Shown piece after piece: positions 1 to 11,300 of a DNA stretch of 64,000 nucleotides. The notes beneath the pieces were generated by a model that worked only from the letters and a program-made list of their open reading frames with translations, was not told the origin of the DNA and did not search any database. Source of the stretch: Periplaneta americana (Eukaryota > Arthropoda > Insecta > Blattodea > Blattidae); assembly GCF_040183065.1 (NCBI RefSeq), contig NC_091125.1, positions 128,929,121 through 128,993,120 of the forward strand. Direction: 5' to 3'. The position numbers and the translations under genes are program-made. Position 1 is the first letter of the stretch. Every line of letters begins with the position of its first letter.

Positions 1-144
1 CATTGAGGAAGAAAGACGAAAGCAGAATAACGACTAATGAAATGAAATTTATGAGATATATAGCAGGACATACGAAATGGGATCACAAACGCAATGAAGA
101 TGTAATGGAAGATTTACAACTAGAACCTGTAATTAATCACATAA

Positions 145-521
145 AACATTAACAGAACATCTAAAAACAATTGGATTACACAAGGCATAAAAATCTCTTG
201 TAAAACTAAGAGGTCTCTCTATATTCAAAGTAGAAATAGTAATGACCCCAAATTAATAGCTCACTTTAAAAAGTACTCTAAAATATTACACAAAGTAATC
301 TTAAAAGCCAAAGAACTTTACTATAACAGAATTATTCTGAACTCGAATAATAAAATCAAAACAACTTGGAACATAATAAAAAAAGAAAGTGGAAAGTGTA
401 GAAGTAAAGAACAAGGTTACACTCTTGTAACAGATAATAGAAAAACATCAGATGCAACAGAAGTTGCGAACATATTCAACAATCATTTTCTCTCAATAAC
501 TGATAACCTAAACATCCCACA

Positions 522-595
<74 letters not shown>

Positions 596-2214
596 CCATC
601 GATTGTTTGAAAATATCTATTCCTGTAACTTTCCCAAATATTCAAATTTTTCCAACAAATTCACGAGAAATAATTATAATTCTAAAGCAATTAAAGTCTA
701 AAAATTCCTCGGGGGATGAAATTACTAGTAAAATATTAAAAGCCAGTTCACAAATAATAGCTAAGCCCCTGTCTTATTTATGTAACTTTTCAATGTTTAA
801 TGGTGTATTTCCAGAGCGACTGAAATATTCAGTTGTTATTCCTTTATTCAAGAAAGGGGACAGAACCTCGCCCGAAAACTACAGGCCCATATCCCTTCTA
901 CCAGTCTTCTCAAAGGTCTTCGAAAAAGTTATATATAAAAGAGTATATCATCATCTTGATAGATACAACATTCTCATTCCGGAACAATTTGGATTCAGAA
1001 AGAATAAATCAACTGAGCAAGCGACGTTTAATTTAACTGATAAAATTCTGGAAGCTATTAATAAAAAATTACAAGTAGGAGGGATATTCTGTGATCTCTC
1101 CAAAGCTTTTGATTGTATTAACCATAAAATTCTACTACAAAAATTAGAATACTATGGTATTAAAGGCATAGCATATCAGTGGTTTGAGTCATATCTTCTG
1201 AACAGAAAACAAAAAGTAGAAATCAACGCATTTAATAACTCCTTTAAATCTACTTCAACATGGGGAAATGTTCATACAGGGGTCCCACAGGGATCTATAT
1301 TAGGGCCTCTTCTTTTTTTAATTTTTATAAATGACCTTGGCCCCATAATAAAAGGAATAGGTTATCCTACACTATTTGCAGATGACACAAGTATCATAAT
1401 TACAGACAATAACTTTGTCACATTCAAATATAAAACAGAAACAATTCTCCTTAAAATTTATGACTGGTTTACAACCAATAAACTAGCATTAAACATTAAT
1501 AAAACTAACATAATTCAATTTAAAGCCACTTCAAATTTAATCTCTGAAACATTGGACACAACTATCAACAATATACCTCTACTAGAAACATCAACAACCA
1601 AATTTCTTGGTTTGCATATTAATAATACAATAAATTGGAAAAATCATATGAAAGAAATAACCCCCAAACTTAGCTCAGCATGCTTCGCAATTAGGTCGTT
1701 ACAACAATTTCTAAACAGCAGTATCTTAAAGACAATATATTTTGCCTATTTTCATTCCATTATGTCCTACGGAATAATATTTTGGGGAAATTCTGTAGAT
1801 AGTAAAAATATATTCTTATTACAAAAAAGAGCCATTAGAATAATAGTTGGAGCAAAGGCTAGAGAATCATGTAGATTATTTTTTAAAAAGTTAGAGATTC
1901 TAACCTTAACAAATCAATACATATACTCTACAATAAATTTCCTCTTATGTAATAAAGAAAATTTTCCAACTAACTCAGCCATACATAGTATAAATACCCG
2001 CAGAAGGAATGATTTTCATACGCCATCATCAAATTTATCATGCTTTCAAAGGGGAGTACGTTACATGGCGATAAAATTGTTCAATAGTCTTCCTGAAGAC
2101 ATTAAGAATCATAGCCAAAACCCTGCATTATTTAAGACAAAACTAAAAAATTACTTAATATCTCACACTTTCTATTCTGTAGATGAATTCTTGACATTTC
2201 ACAGTACTGTGTAA
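145..2214 (+). pseudogene. reverse transcriptase, endonuclease missing
   Basis: One frame is open from 145 (stop at 142) to the TAA at 2212. The stretch from 172 onward is element sequence and has no initiator ATG near its start, so this is a truncated fragment of a longer ORF. RT motifs are intact: CDLSKAFDCINHK (first catalytic Asp), GVPQGSILGPLLF and LFADDTSI (the FADD box), then the thumb and C-terminal region ending near FYSVDEFLTFHS. A run of 24 Asn codons from an (AAT)n expansion at 523-594 lies just ahead of the RT domain. The RT core itself carries no stop or frameshift, unusual for this window, but the endonuclease is missing. Confidence 0.85.
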
Positions 2215-2427
2215 ATATTATAATAATATTAAATGATAAACATATTACATTGTATAAAATATTATTGTTATTAAGGTATTAATTCTGTACAATTTTCATA
2301 TTTGCATTTTATATGTATTGCATTTTATTGTTAAACGTAAGAATTGGACATGTTCTTTATTCTATGCTGTAAAGCAAATGTAAGAATATTATGGAACAAA
2401 TAAATCTATGTATCTATCTATCTATCT
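160..2427 (+). mobile_element. 5'-truncated Jockey/CR1-type retrotransposon with 6-bp TSD
   Basis: The element starts inside the linker between endonuclease and RT and ends in a (TATC)n-type tail at about 2407-2427. It is flanked by agaaca at 154-159 and 2428-2433. 5' truncation, a simple 3' tail and a short target-site duplication are the marks of target-primed reverse transcription. It sits inside an older RTE-like copy. Confidence 0.8.
523..594 (+). repeat. (AAT)24 microsatellite inside the RT frame
   Basis: Twenty-four uninterrupted AAT triplets, in the reading frame of the RT and read as polyasparagine. Both flanks are ordinary RT-linker coding sequence, so this is an in-frame expansion rather than a tail. 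Confidence 0.95.
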
Positions 2428-2599
2428 AGAACAACTGGGTAAATCATCTGCATCGCATGCATAGAGATAGAATCCCAAAAGTCATGCTCCACTATCGTCC
2501 AAATGGGAAGAGATCTCTCGGTCGTCCAAAGAAGCGCTGGATTGAAAATTCAACTGTGAGATCGTAACAGGCCATTTGGCCTAATACTTGAAGGAAAGA

Positions 2600-2661
<62 letters not shown>

Positions 2662-4089
2662 CATCATCATTAATGAAAAATAATAACATGTCAATTTTCA
2701 AATAAGCTGCTATGCTGTGAGTTGATTTAAGCAGGCTTAACTATTTAATTTTTATAAAGCAACGAATATTATGCTCAACTGAAGAAGCATGTCTTGAAAT
2801 TCCCCTGGAAATATTTTTCAGATCGCTGAAGTTTCAGTACACACACTGTTCTCTCTCTTTTTTTTTTTGTTTTTTTTTTGTTTTTTTTTTTTTTTGACAG
2901 CAACAAGCACGACCAACAGGAAAGTTTATTTCGCACCACATTACCAAAGAACCATTTATGTTGCTTACACCAGGATGCATTGAAAGCTCGCGTTTTAAGA
3001 TTATCTTTCAGAAAAATTGTCAGTGATGGTGTAGATCTGTCTTAATTTAAATCTTGCCTTTTTTCTATATTATTTCTTCTCGATTATGATACTCTAACAA
3101 TGAATTTATTACAATTATCATCATTATGTCTCGCATCTCTTTCAATTTCTATTTTCTCTAAACACATAACCACACTGACCACACGACGATTCACCACTGT
3201 TATTCTCATCCCAACCGACACTTGAGACCAGCATTGACAAAAGACAAGATTCTGAATGGGAGAAGTGAAGGCTGATGGGTGGGCGAATACCTGCTAGGCC
3301 ACGAGGCCACAAGAAATGTACCTCAGTTTCAGCTTTCCGAGTGCAATGTCAAGACCTGTGGAAACATACGAAATGCAGAAACCAGACCCAGCTGGAACAT
3401 TTTGGGCCTCAGGAACAAATTTTACTGCAAGACAGGTCTATATACATCACAAAGTTTTCTACCTCTACATTTCTATAGCCTACGCTTCATTCAAATAACT
3501 AAAGTAATAATGTTATATAGCCTACGACTAAAAAACACTAAAATTTTAAGTTTAAGGTAGCAAAGTGACAGAGACCCAGCCTCACTTGCCTCAGTCAATC
3601 AGCCGCCACTGCCCCTTTGGTATTACCTATCTGTCCTGATGATAAAGGAACCTGTAAGTAGTTCCTAAACATTGAAACTGTCAAATTCTAGGACACGTGG
3701 AATACACAAAAGCCTAATTCTGTTCCATGGAGTCCTTTTTCTAGTTATGTAATAGTAGATTTGTTATTTATTACGGTACAGATTATAATTATGTCGTAAG
3801 ATTTGTATACTGTCAGAAGTAGCCAATGTAGTTGTATAGCTAACACTAGTAATTAGTTGAATAATTCATAACAGTAAAGTTTCCAAAATGAGATTCATTA
3901 TTTCCAGTGTTTGCTCCTTCGAACACCATCTTGCAAATATAAGATGTTGAATTAATTATCATGCTCTGTTTTGTTATGTATCATGATCTGTTCACAATAT
4001 TACTGGTACTCCATTTAATATTTTAGTTTTCGTTCTATTTATAGGCTTACATAGTATATTAAAGAAATATTATTACAGTATTACATCCA
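2662..4089. other. no gene recognised; T-tracts only
   Basis: AT-rich sequence with interrupted T-tracts at about 2848-2896. Small open frames at 3275-3560 overlap each other in several frames and show no motif. A hairpin aggaac/gttcct lies at about 3652-3677, between CTGATGA and GAAAC; see the rejected list. Confidence 0.5.
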
Positions 4090-4285
4090 AAGAATAGAAT
4101 TGGAATATATCAGTCCCCTAAATGCCCATTGTGCAACTCAAACCAAGAAATGGATTCGGAACACCTCAAAATCTGTGCTTCAATGGTTGACCATGATAAT
4201 ATATTTGAAAAATATTGGAGTGCAAGAGGTCAAATGACTTTATTGTCAAACGCCTGGCATTAGAAAACAACAACAACATCCAAAG
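4090..4285 (+). mobile_element. short 3' fragment of the RNase H-bearing LINE
   Basis: About 180 bases match the last part of the element at 8347-12711, from RIGIYQSPKCPLCNSNQ through the C-terminal TLLSNAWH and stop. It ends in a (CAA)n-like tail (aaaacaacaacaac). It is a severely 5'-truncated copy that keeps the CPLC..H..C zinc-knuckle-like segment. Confidence 0.85.
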
Positions 4286-4599
4286 AAGCAAAATTCTGAA
4301 ATCTCAACAAAATTAACAAAGGAATGACTAATATAAGTTCATGTACACATTAAAATTGTGTTTTTAATTTATAAATTTTGGTTAAGATGGGCATAATACT
4401 CCATCTGCTCTTCTATGAATAAGCCCTGGCTGTTGTTGCTGCTGCTACTGATTATAATAATTGATGACTTGAAAGTCAATGCACAGTAATTTAATTTTAG
4501 TACCGTATTTCTTATGTTTGCGAAAGACGCGGGCAAACAATGGTCAAGGAAAGCATAGGACAACGTTTTATAGAAAGAACTAGGAAAAGGCATTGTAAA

Positions 4600-4790
4600 T
4601 AGCGAACATCAGTGTTGAAAATATTGTAAAATAGTAAACTCAGTGATTTTGAAAGTGCTACCGTAGTTGGAAATAGCAAATATTTGTGTCAAAACATTGT
4701 AAACAGTGAAGTCAGTGTTTGTGGAAGTGCTAGTTAAAATATTGTAAATAGTAATCTCAGTGTTTGTCAAAGTGCTGGTATTAGTAATAC
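4600..4790. repeat. degenerate tandem repeat, about three units
   Basis: A unit of roughly 50-70 bases built on 'attgtaaatagtaaactcag' and 'gtttgtgaaagtgct' recurs near 4617, 4690 and 4737. The units are diverged in sequence and length. I do not recognise the source. Confidence 0.5.
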
Positions 4791-4859
4791 GTGGACAGTG
4801 CATAAAAGGACTAAAGAGCAAAGTGCTGAGACTATAGTAAAGTTCAACAGGGTTAATAA

Positions 4860-5876
4860 CCTGCCATGACAGTAACTACGACAACTCACCTGGATTGGCT
4901 CACCAAGCGAGTACTCATGAGCCACCACTGTAAAGGAGGTCCTAACCCCAGCACAGGAGGCCTTTGCCCAACTTGGACATCATGGCTATATAATTTATTT
5001 TTTCAGCAATATTCTTTTTCAGATGTTGTCTTCATCAAAATTAAGTTAGAAAAAATTAGATAGGTATTTGTAATTCTTTATCTTACTGAATGGAATATGT
5101 TATTTAAACATACCTTGTTTTCTAAACAGTCAGGACGAAATAAATGTAAATAATATATCCTAATGTTTTGCAGACCATGAGATCCTTCTGTCTATCTCCA
5201 TCTGTCATGTATATTGTTTTCTCTTAAATTAGTGGAAGAATTTTGTTAATTTTCAGAATTTATTTTTAATAACACTAACATGAAATTTACTCGAAATTAA
5301 CTGTAATAACTTTCTTCTTGATTTTTACATAAAGCAACATGACAAGTGAAACTATATGCATAAACTGTATTTTCCAAAAATATTTAGGTAATGGTGTATT
5401 TGTGTATATCGATGCCATTTACTTTAAGCTTTTCGTTGTTACTGTGTTGTAAATTCCTGCAGTAACAGGAGTTGCAGGAAGTAAAGAATTCAGAAAATGG
5501 ATATTTGAGCTTTAGGAACAGGAAAGCTCTGTAAGGATGATTATATTTATTTAAATACTTACAGAGCTTTTTCATTATGATATTTACTTAATACAATGAC
5601 TAACAATACTACATTAAAGGATAAATATGTAATAACAGTAATTTAGGTGATATTCTAAAAAAGAGAACTGACAAAATAATCTTGTAAGCATGGCTTCCTA
5701 ACATTCCTCGATTTTTTTTTTTTTTTTGCCATTGTAATTTCTAGATATGGACAAAAACATGTTTAACCAATGAAGTCGGACCTTACAACATTTAATCTGG
5801 AATTTGTTTACGTGAGTGACTTTACATTAAATGTTAAATTTTAAAAGAACTAGCTAGCACCCTACATTCAATTTAT
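4860..5876. other. no gene recognised; possible retroelement tail
   Basis: The stretch at 4935-4990 (gaggcctttgcccaacttgg and then atcatggctatat) resembles the 3' tail common in insect RTE-type elements. This is a weak, recall-based match. The rest is AT-rich with a T-tract at about 5709-5727 and holds nothing I can identify. Confidence 0.3.
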
Positions 5877-6512
5877 CTTCTATTTCACATCAATAAATTT
5901 AAGAATGCAGTTATATTGTCAGGCTCCAAAGCAGCTATTCTATCAATAGTCTCTAAACACATACCTTCATCTCAAACAGCAGAAATAACTAAAATGCTCT
6001 CTCAATTAATATCAATAAGAGAATTGTATTCCAATGGATACCATCCCATTGTGGAATCCTGGGAAACGAGAATGTGGATGCACTAGCAAAGAAGGGCAGC
6101 ACTGCTACTTACAGACCTGTTACTAAATCTGCATATTACTCTGTGAAAAGATTTATTAAATCTACATACTTAGACTTCAACAAACAAAATTTGATAGCAC
6201 AATCTTAAGGGAAAAAAATGGAACTCTCTGCATCATAATCCACAGTTAATTCCCGATTTACCACGAAAATCGTCTGTAGCTGCATTTAGATTGGCAACAG
6301 GCCATGATTGTTTGGCCAAACATCTGCATAGAATTGGAATATATCAGTCCCCTAACTGCCCATTGTGCAACTCAAACCAAGAAATGGATTTGGAACACCT
6401 CAAAATCTGTGCTTCAGTGGCTGACCATGATAATATCTTTGAAAAATATTGGAGTGCAAGAGGTCAAATGACTTTATTGTCAAACGCCTGGCATTAGAAA
6501 ACTACAACAACA
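5877..6512 (+). mobile_element. 5'-truncated copy of the RNase H-bearing LINE
   Basis: Collinear with about 12080-12712 of the full-length copy. It begins inside the RNase H domain and ends at the same TLLSNAWH stop and (CAA)n tail. The RNase H catalytic Asp of SDSK is SGSK here. A 5-base deletion near 6014-6020 breaks the frame, and there is a stop at about 6205 (TAA in the original Gln codon). It is a dead copy, one of three in the first 12.7 kb. Confidence 0.85.
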
Positions 6513-6819
6513 ACATTCAATTTATACAAAATGTTAGAATGTAGGCTTTCACGGCTGGCGTCATTAGGATTGGTATTATCCATTAATTATGCATTAGGGT
6601 AATTTTTCTTATTGAAGTTTTTTACCTATAATAGTCATTAAGAGACAGTCTATGGCTTTTAGAAAAAAAAGTTAGTTCTTCTTTATTTTCTATTATGCAA
6701 TACACAGGCATCTAAAATATTGCCGCCTATTTCAGATTCACTCTGTATTATACTTATAGAGAGTATAAAATATGTTCTTCATATATTTTTATTTATACCT
6801 GCTGATGTGTGTAGAAATT

Positions 6820-6968
6820 TCATGCGATGCAAACATTTGTAAACACAGTTCATGATGAATAATTTCAAGGGAAAAAATGTTCCAGGGCCGGGTATCAATC
6901 CTGGGACCTCTGGCTGAATGCACCATTGCCCTACCGACTGAGCTACTGGGAACTTTACCCGACATTGT
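6820..6968 (-). mobile_element. tRNA-derived SINE or tRNA pseudogene
   Basis: Read on the minus strand, an A-box-like tagctcagtcggtagggca is followed by a B-box-like ggattgatacccgg within about 50 bases. The spacing fits a tRNA head, but the B box is mutated and the acceptor stem does not close. After the head comes an unrelated body. The lower boundary is uncertain. Confidence 0.55.
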
Positions 6969-7575
6969 CTCAGTTTTTCCCCTTATATCTACACACCTCG
7001 AGTGGGCTGCCAAGATGCAAGAAACTCACATTGAGTGCACAAAAACTCTGGGAGTTTACCTGAAAGCGAGATTTGCAGAGTTCATGAAGCTTTAAGTATC
7101 TGGTACACATTTTCTTTTTTCTGAGAATTTGCATTGATTTGTTTTAGTGGGCATCCTGACAACAGTTCAATGCAAAGCCTGGGCCAAAAACTTGAAACAC
7201 GAGACAACATCTGCTGAATTCCTGCTAATGATTGGCTTTAAGGACTATGGATGAATACTAATAGCTGGAGAAGAATGCTCTTACGTATATAATAGGTCTA
7301 CAAGAGGAGTTATTGTCATTCTTATGTAGCAATAATAAAGTTGTTAGTTATTTGAAAAATTATTGAGGTGTTGAAAATGTAATAAATTTGTAAATGTGAA
7401 TTGAAATTTGATATATACAGTATATATCCAGAGAGGAGCATTTATCGAAATCCGAGGTAGAGACCTGTTATCTGGCAGAAGAGTGGTTAGGCATTAGTGC
7501 AAAGTGTGGGTATGTTACAACACAACTTTGCTGTCTACGTTTCAGTTATAAGCAGATGTATCTAATTCAATAGAT
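6969..7575. other. no gene recognised
   Basis: AT-rich sequence between the tRNA-like unit and the Penelope-like fragment. Open frames are short and without motifs. Confidence 0.4.
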
Positions 7576-7915
7576 TAGTACAAACACCCACAGAGACATC
7601 AACACAGACATGAAATACTACACATCCAACCAAAAAGCCAGAAACTAAACACACTAGAACAATATGAAATATACAGACACACAAAAACACACTTGAACGA
7701 AATTCTCAACACACAACTCAACTTCAAAACACACACACTCTTTGACTCTACACTATACCACAGGAACACACCCTCACAGGAAATAGAACAAGTGGCGCCA
7801 AGACCAACAACGACCAGTTCTGAAGATGACCCATAAATAGGTCGAAACATGTAAACGAGGTACATTGAAATTTAACACAGGAAAGTCTTACCATACATAT
7901 TCCAAACTTTAGTGT
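7576..7915 (+). mobile_element. Penelope-like element, 3' end
   Basis: A plus-strand frame from about 7579 to 7837 reads EILHIQPKSQ, KLNTLEQYEIYRH and NFKTHTLFD. I recognise this as the C-terminal region of Penelope-like RT/GIY-YIG polyproteins. The following terminal sequence contains ctgaaga, a gacc..ggtc hairpin and gaaacatgt, then aggtac and ttaacacaggaaag. The same terminus appears at 13685-13981 and 15888-16022. The RT core is absent, so this is a 5'-truncated copy. Confidence 0.7.
7818..7870 (+). ncRNA. candidate hammerhead-ribozyme-like core in a Penelope-like terminus
   Basis: The order CTGAAGA, then a gacc/ggtc hairpin, then GAAAC matches the hammerhead core CUGANGA - stem II - GAAA, with one extra base before stem II. 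A following ATGT..ACAT could form stem III. I cannot close a convincing stem I. Penelope-like elements are known to carry hammerhead motifs, so this is plausible but not shown. Confidence 0.35.
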
Positions 7916-8262
7916 TGTTCTTATCAAACCTGGTGAAAAAGAGAACTATTACCGTGGATAGTCATCTGTTCCTTAATTTTTAATAGGAACAGCAATCAAT
8001 TTTGCAGTAATGTAGTGAATTAGATCATTATCTCACTCTTAACAACCTGTGGCATTCATCCTTTATCTCTTTACTCTTCATATATTGCAGTTAGGCTATT
8101 GAAATACGCCAGAGGGATAAATGATTCTTTATTAGATTTTCTATCGATATGGACAAAAATCACGTTCCTGCTCGTAATAGTTACCGAATAAGAGGAATGG
8201 GGAAAAAGTTTTTTTTTTTCTAAAAATATTATGGATTTTCCATCAATATGGTATTACCTACA

Positions 8263-8319
8263 TTCCGGCTGTTAATATTATATTAGACCTGTAGGGTCTA
8301 ATACGTGAAGGATATGATG
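8263..8319 (+). mobile_element. 57-bp RTE-like 3' scrap with 15-bp TSD
   Basis: A 57-base segment ends in agacctgtagggtctaatac and a short GAT-rich tail, like the 3' ends at 2570 and 50860. It is flanked by the 15-base direct repeat atggtattacctaca at 8248-8262 and 8320-8334. It is an extreme 5' truncation with a clear target-site duplication. Confidence 0.7.
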
Positions 8320-8346
8320 ATGGTATTACCTACAATTTCTTGTTAC

Positions 8347-11300
8347 GGCTGAAAAAGGGTATCTGTCGGATACAGGGGGGAGAGCCATTAATCCTTCCCA
8401 TTGAAGGCTTTAAGGAACCAACCTGGACAAATACCCAATGTCCCATCCCTACCTTCCCGTGGTGCAGCTGTTAGTAAGCATAATTTTACAAGCTGAACTA
8501 AAGGGAGGGGCTACTCATCAATTAGCACTGGTCAGCTTGATGAGTTTATGACTGAATTTGGTATAATTTTCCTCTAACCAATACCTAATTTCCTCTTTAC
8601 CCTTTCCTATCCAGCCCTCTGACTGAACTCTTACTTTCTTCGACCCTGACGGCATTAGAGCATTCGAGGCCTAGGGGTTCATTTCCCTTTCCTTCCTCCT
8701 CTTTCTACTTTTCTGTTCCTAGTGCTGACCTGCTATGGCACTAAAATCGTCCTCCAGTGGCTTAAGGAGGGAAAGCTGGTGATCAACAAGATCTCCCAGC
8801 TAGGTCCAATGGACCCGTCGACCAACAGCAGGTGTGGTCCTCGAGACATTCTGGGGGTTGTGTGTGAATGAAGTAGCCACCAAAACGTTAAAATATGGTG
8901 TTCACTTAAATCGGCTACAACTTGCCATTTTTCACTCCAATATGAAATGAGTACCATTAAGGTAAAATTATCCGGAGGTAAAATAGTCCCCCATTCGGAT
9001 CTCCAGGCGGGGACTACTTTAATGGTACAGAATCAACTAAACATCTTACAATGGAATGCTGGCGGTATAACATCAGCCAAGAAGACTGAACTAGCCAATA
9101 TACTCTCAGATAATAATATAGATATCTTCCTTATTCAAGAAGCAAACCTTAATGCTGACCAATTAAAATATTTTAATTTTAAAGGTTTTAATATGAAACT
9201 GTTACCCAAAGGTAAACAGATCAGTAGTGGAATTCTCGCAGGTACATCAAAGAAATTAATTACAAATTTTCAAATCATAAAAGAAATAGATAATCAAGAC
9301 AAATTAGAACTAATAAAAATTGAAGCATGGAAAAATCAATAACATTTTAAAATCTACAGTGCCTATAACCCACCTAATAATCCCCTTGATCTAACTTTGT
9401 TTGATATACAGCCTAAAACTATCATAATTGGTGACTTTAACGCCCACTCCCAACTTTGGGGCTACGATAATGTAAACCAACCTGGAAAAATGATCATGGA
9501 CCTCCTAAATACTACAACCGCAGAACTTGTCTACAGAAAAGAAGATCCCCCTACTTTCATTCATTATTCTGGTTCTGGTACAAATCCAGACTTATTACTA
9601 GTAACATCAGATATACATCACGAAACCAAGAAAAAAATAAATGACGACCCTGGATCTGGCCATAGAGTCATCATTGCTTCTATTCATCTCAACCAAAACC
9701 GAAGAAAAGAACCCTACAATAACAAAACAACATGGAACTTTAAGGAAGCGAATTGGAAACTATTTACAACAGAACTCGACGAACACCTCAAGGTCAACAC
9801 ACCACTAATGGAAAATACAAACTCAGATAGATTGAACAAATATTTCTGTGAATCTATTCTTAATATTGCCAAAAAGCACATTCCACGAGGCAAACCAAAA
9901 AAATACACCCCATTCTGGACAGAAAACCTGAATTTATTGAAACAAGATAGAGATAAAGCAAGAACCAAAGCAGAACATAGCAAAACACCAGAAGATACTC
10001 AAGATTGGAGGAAGAAGACTGCCATTCTTAAAAAAGCAATCATAACAGCAAAAAAGAAATGTTTCAATAAATTTATTGAAAATGTTAATTACAGAACCGA
10101 TAGTGCTAAAACATATAACTTTTTGAAGAATATTTCCAATACACAGGAAAATACTAGCCAACCTATTATCCATAATAACAAAACACTAACAGATAGTAGA
10201 GATATAGCAAACGCATTTAATAAACACTACTCAAACTCTCACAGATTACATCCCAATACCAAAAAAACTGACAAATTTATCAAAAGAGAATTACATAAAA
10301 ATAATAAAAACAATATTACTAGTACAAAACCTGAAATATTTCATCAAAATTTTACTTCCAAAGAATTAACTCTAGCTTTACAAAATTTAAAAACCAAGAA
10401 ATCTCCTGGCCCCGATAACATTCATTCCGAATTTTTGAAACATCTGGGGGAAAAAGCCAAGTCTGTACTTTTATCCATTTTCAATTTATCATGGAACACC
10501 TCAGTTCCTGCAGCTTGGAAAAAAGCAATCATTGTACCAATTCACAAAAAAGGGAAACCTGCTCATGATGTTAATAGTTATCGACCAATAGCACTATTAA
10601 GCATGATAGCAAAAACCATGGAGTCCATGATCTCCAACAGATTAACTTGGTATTTAGAATCCCAAAATCTTTTATCACCAAGACAAGCCGGCTTTCGACA
10701 ACTACACTCTACCAATGAACAAGTCATATGCCTCGGCCAAGAAATAAAAGATAGTTTTAACAAGAAAGAAAATACCTTGGCAATATTTATTGACTTTCAG
10801 TTAGCATATGACTCTGTTTGGAGAAATAAATTATTACTAAAACTCCAGAAATTAGGTATCTCCAGCAATATGTTCAGATGGATATCAGAATTCCTTAGTC
10901 AACGATTCATTGCCACTAAATTCAATAACTCACTTTCTAGTTACAGACAAACATATCGAGGTCTACCTCAGGACGCTGTCCTCAGCACAACATTATTCAA
11001 TATTTATATAAATGACTTACCCTCCCTCCTAGAGGAATCAAACATGAAAACAGCACTATTTGCAGATGATATAGTTTTGTGGACTTCTGGATCTTACTGA
11101 CATAGAGACAAAATTCAAAATTCTGCTCTTAAAGCTCTAAATCAACTACATGAATGGAATACATCAAATTTGATGACACTCAATTTAAGCAAAAGTAACT
11201 ACCAAATATTTTCACTTGGTAAAAAAGAAAGAGAATTCAATATCCAATACAATGGCCAACACCTTCCTAGGACTTATGAATCCAAATATCTTGGAGTTAT

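Larger units (their letters stand above)
1..2661 (+). mobile_element. RTE-like non-LTR element, 3' part, split by a later insertion
   Basis: Bases 3-153 encode a degenerate RT C-terminus (for example KFMRYIAGHTKWDHKRNED). The same protein resumes at 2434 with NNWVNHLHRM and RPNGKRSLGRPKKRW, so the copy is interrupted by the element at 160-2427. Removing that insert and one copy of the 6-bp duplication (agaaca, 154-159 and 2428-2433) restores the reading frame, with one stop where a Tyr would be expected. The 3' end has a short hairpin-like stretch (aggccatttggcct) and then an (ATT)n tail at about 2599-2661. Related 3' ends occur at 8263 and 50780. The clade name is tentative. Confidence 0.75.

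Noticed and set aside
3275-3560. Three overlapping open frames on the plus strand
   Set aside because: They overlap in different frames, are short, and show no motif or conservation cue; they are chance frames.
3640-3700. CTGATGA, a hairpin, then GAAAC, resembling a hammerhead ribozyme
   Set aside because: The hairpin starts three bases after CTGATGA and ends seven before GAAA, so stem II would not close next to the core. No stem I or III pairing was evident and no Penelope-like sequence is nearby.
6885-6965. A functional tRNA gene on the minus strand
   Set aside because: The A box is good but the B box is mutated and the acceptor and T arms do not pair. It is better read as a tRNA-derived SINE or pseudogene.
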